Shown: positions 1 to 5,941, counted from the first letter of the stretch. The stretch is 12,411 bases of DNA from Nanobdellota archaeon (GCA_018817905.1 JAHISS010000092.1:1-12411); one strand, 5' to 3'. Made by a program: numbers and translations. Notes: generated from the sequence alone by a model not told the origin.

Positions 1-2
1 AT

Positions 3-74
3 AAAATCGAAAATGGATGCAATGATAAAAGTTTAAATGTCAGATTCTCTTGTGTTATCGAGGACAAAACATAA
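3..74 (+). CDS. possible 3' end of an upstream gene (partial)
   Basis: One plus-strand frame is open from the window edge to a TAA at 72-74 and gives 23 residues: a Gly-Cys-Asn stretch, then alternating polar and hydrophobic residues (NVRFSCVIEDKT at the end). The composition, with two cysteines and a beta-strand-like pattern, would fit the tail of a secreted or surface protein like others in this window. The other two plus frames close earlier. The fragment is too short to assign to a family and could be chance open frame. Confidence is low. Confidence 0.3.
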   Translation, partial: KIENGCNDKSLNVRFSCVIEDKT

Positions 75-250
75 TTTTAGTTTAATGGCATATTATTCAA
101 TAAGATATTTTTGTGGAAAGATTAATGTCTTTTACTATAGTTAATTGGAAACGCAAATACGAATCGGGTGGGTTTTTCTTTGTAGAAGAAATGTTAGAGG
201 GGTTTGAGAACCAACGAAAAGACAATTCTGGACAACGCCACTGAACGAAA

Positions 251-260
251 TTTATATAAA
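251..260 (+). promoter_or_regulatory. TATA box for the DUF2391-like gene
   Basis: TTTATATAAA lies 29-38 bases before the ATG at 289, preceded by an A/G-rich stretch (gaacgaaa) that could act as a BRE. The usual archaeal spacing puts transcription start near 281-286, so the mRNA would be leaderless or nearly so. No Shine-Dalgarno sequence precedes the ATG, which agrees. Confidence 0.65.
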
Positions 261-288
261 CGCGTTTATTGTATTGTAATAAAGAATA

Positions 289-732
289 ATGGAATCAAAA
301 AAGCAGGGTGGCAAGAGGAGTTTTTACAATATTGTTAATCCACTTATTCCGGAATTTCAGTTGAAGGACATTTTGCAGGTTGTTGTTGGCGCGTCAATTT
401 TGGCGGTTCCGATTGCTTTTACTGCGGAGACATGGAGTTTGGGGGAGACGCTGCCTTTAGGAAACATTCTTGGTTTGCTTGCTCTTTCTGTTGTTTTTAT
501 TTCGATGTTTACTTATTACCAATATCACAAACAAGCAGGGCGGGGGCATTTGTGGACGTTTTTGAAGCGAGTTGTTTCGACGTATGTTCTTTCTTTTCTT
601 ATTGTTGCGGTAATAATGACACTGATTCAGAGAGCTCCGTGGGAAACTGAGTGGCTGCTTGCGTTTAAGCGAGTTGTGATTGTAACATTTCCTTCATCGC
701 TGAGCGCTGTTATCGCTGATACTTTGAGGTAG
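289..732 (+). CDS. DUF2391-like small integral membrane protein
   Basis: This 147-residue protein has a basic N-terminus (about residues 1-12) and four hydrophobic segments at roughly 28-46, 55-76, 95-113 and 123-143. The helix order, the loop with aromatic and basic residues between TM2 and TM3, and the ending FKRVVIVTFPSSLSAVIADT resemble the DUF2391 family of putative integral membrane proteins known from archaea and cyanobacteria, whose function is unknown. The family call rests on recalled similarity, not a search. The start at 289 is supported by the TATA box at 251-260 and leaderless spacing. The gene stands alone: a hairpin begins 15 bases after its stop, and the next gene has its own promoter. 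An overlapping 72-aa frame inside it is a shadow. Confidence 0.7.
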   Translation: MESKKQGGKRSFYNIVNPLIPEFQLKDILQVVVGASILAVPIAFTAETWSLGETLPLGNILGLLALSVVFISMFTYYQYHKQAGRGHLWTFLKRVVSTYVLSFLIVAVIMTLIQRAPWETEWLLAFKRVVIVTFPSSLSAVIADTLR

Positions 733-747
733 AAGAGCTGACCTAGA

Positions 748-778
748 GTACAACTTTCTTTAGAAAAGAAGGTTGTAC
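748..778 (+). terminator. 14-bp stem-loop after the DUF2391-like gene
   Basis: Bases 748-761 (gtacaactttcttt) pair with 765-778 (aaagaaggttgtac) around a 3-base loop, with a single G-U wobble. The stem starts 15 bases past the stop at 732. No T-tract follows directly, so it is not a classical terminator. It may be a 3'-end stabilising or processing structure, or the 5' border of the GC-rich element that follows. The pairing is certain; the function is inferred. Confidence 0.5.
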
Positions 779-796
779 GCATCAAAGAAACAATTA

Positions 797-909
797 GTGC
801 GCTTCGCGTTTATTTGCTCTCGCACGCAGTCAGAAGTCTCTGGCTTACAGCCCGAAAACGCCCTGACCGAGCAAGAGCATATTTTGGTATATCGTGGGGT
901 GGGTTTTTT
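797..909 (+). ncRNA. GC-rich island, candidate structured RNA
   Basis: This is the only clearly GC-rich intergenic stretch in an otherwise AT-rich window, in the 314-base gap between genes at 732 and 1047. No convincing reading frame crosses it. Possible pairings are tgctct (815-820) with agagca (874-879), gtcag (829-833) with ctgac (863-867), and an inner hairpin ggct-tac-agcc (842-852). An alternative hairpin is agtcaga (828-834) with tctggct (839-845). It ends in a G-rich run followed by T6 (904-909), which would suit archaeal termination on the plus strand. I do not recognise tRNA, 5S, SRP, RNase P or box C/D motifs, and no ACA box sits at the expected place. No TATA box is visible just upstream. 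It could be a processed 3' UTR, an orphan sRNA or a repeat element. Confidence 0.35.
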
Positions 910-1017
910 GTTTAGTTTATTATAACGATTCTTTCAGACTGCTTTGATTTAAAAATATTGTCGAGATGGAATATATCGGTTTATTTACTTGCTAAAAACA
1001 TCCTTTTTTACAGAGCT

Positions 1018-1025
1018 TTTAAATA
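1018..1025 (+). promoter_or_regulatory. TATA box for the DUF4190-like membrane protein gene
   Basis: TTTAAATA lies 22-29 bases before the ATG at 1047, with purine-rich cagagc upstream as a possible BRE. The spacing predicts a leaderless transcript, and no Shine-Dalgarno motif is present. Between the GC-rich island and this box (910-1017) I see only AT-rich sequence without further structure. Confidence 0.6.
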
Positions 1026-1046
1026 CACAAAATGATTTAATTTAAC

Positions 1047-1748
1047 ATGGCAAAGAAAGAGGTTAAAAAAAAGAAAACAGGCTTAGCTATTCTTTGTTTG
1101 ATTCTTGGAATATTTTCCATTATTTTATTTTGGATTCCTTTTTATGGGTTAGCATTGGGAATAATCACAGTGATTGTTTGTGGAATAACATTAAGACACT
1201 CAGAAGCAAATAGAGGTTTAATAATCACCGCTCTTGTTTTTGGTATACTTGCGATTCTTGGTGGGTTGGGCATCACACTACTTGCAGGTCTATTATTTGG
1301 CGTGGCTTCCACTCTGGAGGAACAAGAATCAAATCCAGTGGCTACAATAGGCGAAATATATGCCTCTGCAGAGACTTGGGATGCGGATGCAGATGTGGAC
1401 GGATTAGTTTTTACTCTTAGACCTAGAGATAATGAAGGAGTTTCAGTAAAATCGGACGGCATGCTAAACCTAAAACTTTGGAAGCTTGAATGCACTGAAA
1501 ATACTGGATTTGGATGTATAAAAAAAAGTTGTACGAAAAAACCTGAGGATTTGTTAGAGACTTGGGCAATTGAAGTAAAAAAAGAAGATATTGGATTCTT
1601 TGGGTTTGAGGTTCGGGCAGAATATTCTGACTACGTGCCCGCTTCTGATAATTCCTTGACTGAAACTGGATGTTTGGAGATAGAGTTTGTTACACCAGAC
1701 AATAACAAATTCACCAGCTTAGCTGACCCGGTCTATCTAATCCTTTAA
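1047..1748 (+). CDS. membrane-anchored protein with DUF4190-like N-terminus and outer domain
   Basis: The 233-residue protein starts with a lysine-rich cytoplasmic stretch (1-11). Hydrophobic Gly-rich helices follow at about 12-31, 32-48 and 57-86. The GLAILCLILGIFSII...P...LGIITVIVCGI...RGLIITALVFGIL pattern is that of DUF4190-like small membrane domains. Residues from about 90 on form a soluble domain of alternating short strands, with four cysteines, three of them clustered (near KLECTENTGFGCIKKSC). With three helices and a positive N-terminus inside, this domain would lie outside the cell, where the cysteines could form disulfides. I recognise no catalytic motif, so a surface or binding role is only a guess. 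It has its own promoter and converges on the minus-strand gene ending at 1788. The 117-aa minus frame inside it is a shadow. Confidence 0.7.
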   Translation: MAKKEVKKKKTGLAILCLILGIFSIILFWIPFYGLALGIITVIVCGITLRHSEANRGLIITALVFGILAILGGLGITLLAGLLFGVASTLEEQESNPVATIGEIYASAETWDADADVDGLVFTLRPRDNEGVSVKSDGMLNLKLWKLECTENTGFGCIKKSCTKKPEDLLETWAIEVKKEDIGFFGFEVRAEYSDYVPASDNSLTETGCLEIEFVTPDNNKFTSLADPVYLIL

Positions 1749-1787
1749 TTTAAGGTGTCTTTGCTCTGAAGAATATTTTCGCAGGGT

Positions 1788-2081
1788 TTAAACACCCTCC
1801 TTCTTCCGCCTAAAAAACAAAAAAATAGGCACAACACCCTCACTAGTTTCCATCTCAGCAATGGCTTTTTTCAAATCATCAAAAGACCGATGCATGATCA
1901 TAGAATAATCAAACTTTTCCCTTTTCTCACGCAATTGTGGAAATTCCTTCAAAATATCTCGCTTGAGTCTTATAATATTCCATGCGCCGTTTCCCTCACC
2001 ATAAGAAATCTCTCCGTCTACTTTCAAGGTTTCATACCTTGGTTTTAGGACAGTTGACTCTACGTTTTTGATTTTTTTCAT
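1788..2081 (-). CDS. small charged hypothetical protein (97 aa)
   Basis: I do not recognise this protein. It is soluble, rich in Lys, Glu and Arg, and has no signal peptide or membrane helix. It begins with MKKIKNVESTVLKPRYETLK, has a Gly-rich turn (SYGEGNGAW), then amphipathic helices, and ends in a short hydrophobic strand followed by RRKKEGV. Unlike most genes here it has a clear ribosome binding site: GAGGTGA at 2092-2098 lies 10 bases before the ATG, which fixes the start. A TATA-like box lies further upstream (2139-2147), leaving a leader of about 30 bases. It diverges from the Lrp-type regulator, and repeats bracket its TATA box, so it may be a target of that regulator. This is inference from layout. 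Confidence 0.65.
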   Translation of the reverse strand: MKKIKNVESTVLKPRYETLKVDGEISYGEGNGAWNIIRLKRDILKEFPQLREKREKFDYSMIMHRSFDDLKKAIAEMETSEGVVPIFLFFRRKKEGV

Positions 2082-2123
2082 AGCATATCCTTCACCTCTC
2101 AGCGTCAGATAGCATAAAAATCC

Positions 2124-2162
2124 GTTAACAGAAAATCTACTTAAACCCTGTTAAGAAAATCT
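2124..2162. repeat. direct and inverted repeats around the minus-strand promoter
   Basis: GTTAACAGAAAATCT (2124-2138) is repeated as GTTAAGAAAATCT (2150-2162), two bases shorter, with the copies starting 26 bases apart. The same segment also holds an inverted pair, TTAACAG (2125-2131) and CTGTTAA (2148-2154). The copies bracket the minus-strand TATA candidate. Two sites a little over two helical turns apart suit a dimeric or oligomeric regulator. They are probably operator sites for the neighbouring Lrp-type protein or another factor. Confidence 0.5.
2139..2147 (-). promoter_or_regulatory. TATA box for the 97-aa gene
   Basis: Read on the minus strand this is GGTTTAAGTA-like (GTTTAAGTA core). 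The same core is found at 5992-6000 before another start codon, which supports it as a promoter element of this genome. It lies about 58 bases before the ATG at 2081, so transcription should start near 2114 and give a short leader containing the Shine-Dalgarno motif. Confidence 0.45.
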
Positions 2163-2209
2163 TGGTAAAATTTCCAAAGATTTATAACTTATTATCCATA
2201 ATTACCAAG
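2161..2209 (+). promoter_or_regulatory. promoter and likely autoregulatory operator of the Lrp-type gene
   Basis: The TATA box is TTTATAACT at 2181-2189, 23-31 bases before the ATG at 2212, so the mRNA is probably leaderless. Directly upstream, over the BRE position, lies an imperfect palindrome TTGGTAAAATTTCCAA (2162-2177) with an AT-rich centre, the general form of Lrp/AsnC (feast/famine) sites. A perfect 8-bp inverted pair, CTTGGTAA (2161-2168) and TTACCAAG (2202-2209), flanks the TATA box and covers the expected transcription start. Binding there would block TBP/TFB or polymerase. Self-repression by the encoded regulator is inferred. Confidence 0.55.
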
Positions 2210-2211
2210 AT

Positions 2212-3153
2212 ATGGTTGATGATAAAGATAAGGTGATCTTATTCGAGTTGCTCCAAGATTGCAGGCAACCGCTTTCTAAAATAGCAAAGACAATAAAACT
2301 TCCTCAGCAAACTATAAGTTACCGAATAAAAAAACTTGAGAATGAGAAAATCATAAAGAAGTATACGATAGACATAAATTACCCAAAACTCGGCTATAGC
2401 AGACATTCTCTTTATCTAGACTTAAGAACAATTAGCGCCAAAGATGTCGATTTTTACTTAAAACACATTACGGACATTTGGGAGGTAAGTTGTTGTTATA
2501 TGTTGCACGAAGTAAGTCAGTGGAAAATTTACGTATCTGTCTGGACGAAAACAATAGAAAGATACGATGAAATTCAAACAAAAATATTAAAAAAATTCAG
2601 GAAATATATAAACAACTATTTATCTTTTCAAAGCGTTAGATCTTGGACTTATTTTGCTAGAAGATTAAACCCAAAGAAAAAAGCTAAAGTGGATATTAAG
2701 TCAAACCCAGAAAGTCTAACAATTAAAGACATTGACTGGAAAATAATCCAGAAGTTAAAAAAAGATTCGAGGGCAACAGCATTAGATTTGTCTAAGGGGC
2801 TGAAGTTAAATGTTGAAACTGTCCTGAGCAAGATTAGAAATCTAAAAAAGAAAGGAATTATAGGAAGATTCTATCCAATAATTGACATGAATAAACTCGG
2901 TTACAAAGAATACACGTTTATTTCTAGGATTGATCCATCTTATAAAAAAGAGCTTGATGGTTTCATCGAATACGCTCAAAAAGATCCGAGGTTTATTATT
3001 GTAATTAAGGCTGTGGGCTATGTTAATCTGTATTATGCTTTTCTCGTTGAAAATAACGAAGAATTGAGAGAGATTCGTGAGAAGGTTGATAAACTTCTGG
3101 GAAAATCAGTTATTGAGAATTACAAAATTGAAGTTGAAAACATGGTGAGCTAA
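2212..3153 (+). CDS. double-length Lrp/AsnC-family transcriptional regulator
   Basis: This 313-residue protein reads as two Lrp/AsnC subunits in tandem; a usual Lrp is about 150 residues. The first half begins with the typical DDKDKVILFELLQDCRQPLSKIA, followed by a helix-turn-helix at about residues 17-41 (LSKIAKTIKLPQQTISYRIKKLE) and the winged KKYTIDINYPKLGY stretch. An alpha/beta domain then runs to about 150. The second half repeats the plan: IKDIDWKIIQKLKKDSRATALDLSKGL, a second recognition helix (VETVLSKIRNLKKKGIIGRFYPIID), LGYKEYTF, and a second alpha/beta domain to the end. The fusion should give a pseudo-dimer with two non-identical DNA-reading heads. Its stop overlaps the start of the deaminase gene (TAATG), so the two are co-transcribed and translationally coupled. 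Upstream repeats suggest autoregulation. The family call is firm; the ligand is unknown. Confidence 0.85.
   Translation: MVDDKDKVILFELLQDCRQPLSKIAKTIKLPQQTISYRIKKLENEKIIKKYTIDINYPKLGYSRHSLYLDLRTISAKDVDFYLKHITDIWEVSCCYMLHEVSQWKIYVSVWTKTIERYDEIQTKILKKFRKYINNYLSFQSVRSWTYFARRLNPKKKAKVDIKSNPESLTIKDIDWKIIQKLKKDSRATALDLSKGLKLNVETVLSKIRNLKKKGIIGRFYPIIDMNKLGYKEYTFISRIDPSYKKELDGFIEYAQKDPRFIIVIKAVGYVNLYYAFLVENNEELREIREKVDKLLGKSVIENYKIEVENMVS
3144..3149 (+). promoter_or_regulatory. ribosome binding site inside the regulator gene
   Basis: GGTGAG sits at the end of the regulator reading frame, three bases before the deaminase ATG at 3153. With the one-base stop/start overlap it marks coupled translation and fixes the deaminase start. 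Confidence 0.5.
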
Positions 3154-3566
3154 TGAAAGATAAAGATTTTATGAAAGAGGCGATTGAAGATGCTAAGAAA
3201 AGAAGGCACCATTTTGGAGCTGTTATTGTCAAGAATGGAAAAATAATTTCTAAGGCTGGTAAAAGACCTGTCGGTGATTCAAGATACCACGCAGAAACAG
3301 AGGCTATCTTGAAAACTGGAAAGAAAAACTTGGAAGGTTGTATTCTTTATTCAACTTGTGAACCCTGCCCAATGTGTTTTTACATGGCTTGGATAACTGG
3401 GATTTCTAAGATATTTTATGGGGCAACAGTTCAGGACGCCATTAAATTTGGTTCTGATGAGATTAGGATTGGGATTAAAGAGTTAAATAAGCGAGGTGGG
3501 AATAAAATTAAGATTAAAGGGAAATTTATGAGAGATGAGTGCTTGGAGTTGTTTGAGAAGGATTGA
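3153..3566 (+). CDS. CMP/dCMP-deaminase-fold nucleobase deaminase (guanine-deaminase-like)
   Basis: The 137-residue protein belongs to the zinc-dependent cytidine/deoxycytidylate deaminase superfamily. The zinc and catalytic motifs are intact: H46-A-E48 and P71-C72-P-M-C75, with Glu48 the expected proton shuttle. FGAVIV at 21-26 is the usual strand before the active site. The region ILYSTCEPCPMC followed by a Trp-containing helix and IFYGAT is closest, from memory, to bacterial guanine deaminase (GuaD-like) and tRNA adenosine deaminase relatives. Free guanine or a related base or nucleoside is therefore the likely substrate, converting an amino-purine or -pyrimidine to its keto form in salvage. 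Length is somewhat short for the family. It is the second gene of an operon with the Lrp-type regulator, which suggests control of nucleobase salvage by nutrient state. The substrate cannot be told from sequence alone. Confidence 0.85.
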   Translation: MKDKDFMKEAIEDAKKRRHHFGAVIVKNGKIISKAGKRPVGDSRYHAETEAILKTGKKNLEGCILYSTCEPCPMCFYMAWITGISKIFYGATVQDAIKFGSDEIRIGIKELNKRGGNKIKIKGKFMRDECLELFEKD

Positions 3567-3717
3567 GGATTTGATTAGGGTTTTATCGAATGGAAATCTG
3601 AAGAGGAGTATTAAAGGGATTAAAGTTAATTTTGAGTTGGGGCTTTGAGATTCTTTCCTTTTGCTTACATTGCCTATTTTGTTGTTTTTATGCAAGAGGA
3701 AGAAAGAACTTGGTTAA
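3535..3717 (+). pseudogene. possible decayed small membrane-protein frame
   Basis: A frame starting with ATG at 3535, inside the end of the deaminase gene, runs to TGA at 3646-3648 and continues in the same frame to TAA at 3715-3717. The first part (37 codons) is basic and gene-like (LSNGNLKRSIKGIKV). The part after the TGA reads as a membrane helix with a basic end (DSFLLLTLPILLFLCKRKK). Together they could be a broken small gene, but no start signal or homology is visible. Chance open frame is at least as likely. Confidence 0.15.
3675..3689 (+). terminator. T-rich terminator candidate after the deaminase operon
   Basis: The run tattttgttgttttt ends in T5 at 3685-3689, the kind of U-rich tract that stops archaeal RNA polymerase. 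It sits in the loop of a possible imperfect hairpin: tccttttgc (3656-3664) with gcaagagga (3692-3700), one G-U pair. It lies between the convergent deaminase gene and the minus-strand operon. Confidence 0.3.
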
Positions 3718-3759
3718 GATGAAGATTATTGGTAGGAAGGCTTGAGTGGTGTAAGAATC

Positions 3760-5322
3760 TTAAACCTTCCTTATCTTCGCACCGCACTTTGTGCAAAATC
3801 CAGAACCTTCCCTAAGAGCTCCGCCACAACCAGTGCAATGTTTTCCTGCAATCGTTGTCGTCTCTTGTTTTTCTGTTGGTTGAGAGATTAATTGTGTTTG
3901 ACTTTTTCTGAAGTAAAAGAAATAAATTGCTCCGCCGATTAAAACTACGAAAATGATTAGGATTGCTATTCCTGGCGCAGATGAACCGCTTCCGATTGCT
4001 CGGCCGGTTATTCCGGCTAAACTCTCAAGTTCATCTTCGCTAATTTGAGAACAATCCTCTGCACACAGACCAACAAAAGAACCGGTTAATGCGCAACATT
4101 CTAAATTCCCTCCGCATTGTTTTTCTTTATAACTTCCACCAGAAAAACAACACTTTTCAGCAGGACAATCTACTGCCCTGATATCTTTTTCACAACCAAT
4201 ATCTTCAACACAGTGATAACCTGCCTGACAATTACCGGGACAACATTTTACCTGTTTAGAATTTAATTGACACCACCCATCGAACGTTTCCCCATTAGGC
4301 ATATTAGCAGGGTCCAAGGAAGAGGTCTTGCAATCCCACCAGGATTTTTGATTATTTGAACAAGAGCCTTCCTCCGTTCCACAATCGTAAACTCCATTAC
4401 AAGGTTTCTTATCGGTGCAAATAAAATCAGGCCCACACAGTTCATTTGAGAAATGACAGTCTCCATCTAAACAACATTCAACATTTCTCTTTAAAGAGGA
4501 AGGGACATAAAAACACTCGCCATCATTTGTATTAACTTCCTTATAATTAATTAACTTTCTTTGATCAGAACTTCCCCCACAATAAACAGGTTTTTTGTCT
4601 TTATCATATCTGAGATTTATATTTGGAACTGATTCCCATCTGTAAAAATAAGAAAGGGTATCTCCCACTTTTAGTTCGCTATTAATATCGAAATCTGCGA
4701 AATTATAGTCTGCGGGGTAAGGCGTAATTTGGTTTCCCAATGCATCGGTTCCCCCCTCCTGATAAACCTTCGGTAGATTCCCACTAGATATCTGTTTATC
4801 AACAAAATTGGACGCTCTTGACTGAGGAATACAGTTTTTTGTGTCGGATAATTTATGGCTTGACCATTCGTGGTTATCTGCATATAGGTACTTATTAACA
4901 TCGCTTATTATAGCATAGCTCTTTGTGACAGCTACAGGATAATCGGTCCAAAAACGTTCACAGTTAGCTTCGATGGTAATTTCTTCTCCATCTCCTGCTT
5001 TTACATCATCCAGATCAATATCCACAGAGAATATGTCTATAATATCAAAATCGTCCCTGAATTCTCCGTTTACTTTAATCTGTCCTTCTAATCTGCTGAA
5101 TGCACCACACTCGATATGAAGATTCACCTCACATTCCGAGATGCATGGATAGTTTATTGTACAGAAGGCATCAGAACATGCAAAATATTCTGTATGGGTA
5201 AAACTATCTTGTTTCTCACACTTCAAAACTTCCATCATGGGGTAAGCTACTGTACAATTCTCCGCCCCAACCAACCCAGTCAACAAAACTCCAACAGCCC
5301 AAAGTAAAATTAATTTTCTCAT
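3760..5322 (-). CDS. Cys-rich surface protein with TM helix and cytoplasmic zinc ribbon
   Basis: The 520-residue protein has a signal peptide (about 1-20, MRKLILLWAVGVLLTGLVGA). A long outer region holds several dozen cysteines, often as CC or C-x2/3-C pairs, which suggests many disulfides. A short linker with the motif GITGRAIGSG (437-446) follows. One membrane helix lies at about 451-471, then basic residues, and a C-terminal zinc ribbon: C496-x2-C499 and C510-x2-C513 (HCTGCGG...FCTKCGAKI). Topology is therefore outside N-domain, single helix, inside zinc ribbon. I recognise no enzyme motif in the outer region; adhesion, sensing or cell-cell contact are guesses. It is the second gene of a minus-strand pair: its ATG overlaps the previous stop by 4 bases (ATGA, 5319-5322), with a weak GAGGT about 13 bases upstream. 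The smaller frames inside are shadows. Confidence 0.75.
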   Translation of the reverse strand: MRKLILLWAVGVLLTGLVGAENCTVAYPMMEVLKCEKQDSFTHTEYFACSDAFCTINYPCISECEVNLHIECGAFSRLEGQIKVNGEFRDDFDIIDIFSVDIDLDDVKAGDGEEITIEANCERFWTDYPVAVTKSYAIISDVNKYLYADNHEWSSHKLSDTKNCIPQSRASNFVDKQISSGNLPKVYQEGGTDALGNQITPYPADYNFADFDINSELKVGDTLSYFYRWESVPNINLRYDKDKKPVYCGGSSDQRKLINYKEVNTNDGECFYVPSSLKRNVECCLDGDCHFSNELCGPDFICTDKKPCNGVYDCGTEEGSCSNNQKSWWDCKTSSLDPANMPNGETFDGWCQLNSKQVKCCPGNCQAGYHCVEDIGCEKDIRAVDCPAEKCCFSGGSYKEKQCGGNLECCALTGSFVGLCAEDCSQISEDELESLAGITGRAIGSGSSAPGIAILIIFVVLIGGAIYFFYFRKSQTQLISQPTEKQETTTIAGKHCTGCGGALREGSGFCTKCGAKIRKV

Positions 5323-5921
5323 TCTAATAACGACCTCATCTTCAATTTAGTTACGCCAAAATTCCCATAACAATCGATATATTTCCGTTCTGTCTGTCCG
5401 GTAAATAAATTTTTTATCCCTTTCAATACAGAAACGCCAGCCCCGACATATAAAATTTTTAAATCGCCTGGAACATCTTTCTCTGAATAAGGGCCCAAAT
5501 ATACAGCACCTGTTTTTCCCTCTGCAATCTTTGTTGAACCATAACCTGCTTCATAAATTACTCCTCCCAAAAGAACTGGCACAAATGTGGGATTTTTTAT
5601 TCTGATTGTTGAAGAAGCATGTCCAGAAGTAAAACTGGTACCTAAGTCTTCAATATTAGATACGCTTGTTAAGATACTATCAAAAGAAATAACTGGTTGT
5701 AATTGGTAAGCTGCCCAAACGTCGAGGACGACATATCCGACAATAAGCAAAAATATTATCAGAAGCGCCGGACTTCTTTTTCTTGTCCTTTCTACCTCTC
5801 TAACAATCTCTTTCGTCTCTTCCTTTACAGTTTTTATAAACTCGCTAATCTTAGCTCCACAACTCTCACAAAAAGAATCCTCTATTTTTGCTAATTTGCC
5901 GCATTTATGGCAATATGTCAT
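5319..5921 (-). CDS. zinc-ribbon membrane protein with LEA14-like outer domain
   Basis: This 200-residue protein starts with a zinc ribbon (C4-x2-C7 ... C18-x2-C21, YCHKCGKLAKIEDSFCESCG). A charged, probably helical linker (27-49) follows, then one membrane helix at about 51-71 and an outer domain. That domain contains TIRIKNPTFVPVLLGGVIYE and a later KIAEGKTGAVYLGPYSEKDV, which resembles the LEA14/LEA_2 (water-stress) beta-sandwich: N-P near the first strand, a Tyr-containing strand, then an I-A-x-G segment. With the zinc ribbon inside and the beta-sandwich outside it mirrors the topology of its operon partner downstream. The ATGA overlap implies fixed-ratio synthesis and probably a complex. 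A TATA box about 25 bases upstream supports the start and a leaderless mRNA. The zinc ribbon and helix are clear; the LEA14 match is moderate. Confidence 0.75.
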   Translation of the reverse strand: MTYCHKCGKLAKIEDSFCESCGAKISEFIKTVKEETKEIVREVERTRKRSPALLIIFLLIVGYVVLDVWAAYQLQPVISFDSILTSVSNIEDLGTSFTSGHASSTIRIKNPTFVPVLLGGVIYEAGYGSTKIAEGKTGAVYLGPYSEKDVPGDLKILYVGAGVSVLKGIKNLFTGQTERKYIDCYGNFGVTKLKMRSLLE

Positions 5922-5941
5922 GTTGTTAATACGCTCTATAA

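Noticed and set aside
797..903. tRNA, 5S, SRP or RNase P RNA in the GC-rich island
   Set aside because: No T-arm GTTCRA motif, acceptor pairing or conserved core of these RNAs could be found on either strand.
1142..1495. 117-codon minus-strand frame inside the DUF4190-like gene
   Set aside because: Low-complexity Ser/Pro-rich translation, no start signals, fully inside a better supported gene.
3646..3648. In-frame TGA as a recoded (selenocysteine or sense) codon
   Set aside because: All well supported genes here that end in TGA use it as a normal stop, and no SECIS-like hairpin or selenoprotein family is seen.
3483..3695. 70-codon minus-strand frame after the deaminase gene
   Set aside because: It overlaps the deaminase C-terminus, has no promoter or SD, and has Leu/Ile/Ser/Lys-rich shadow composition.
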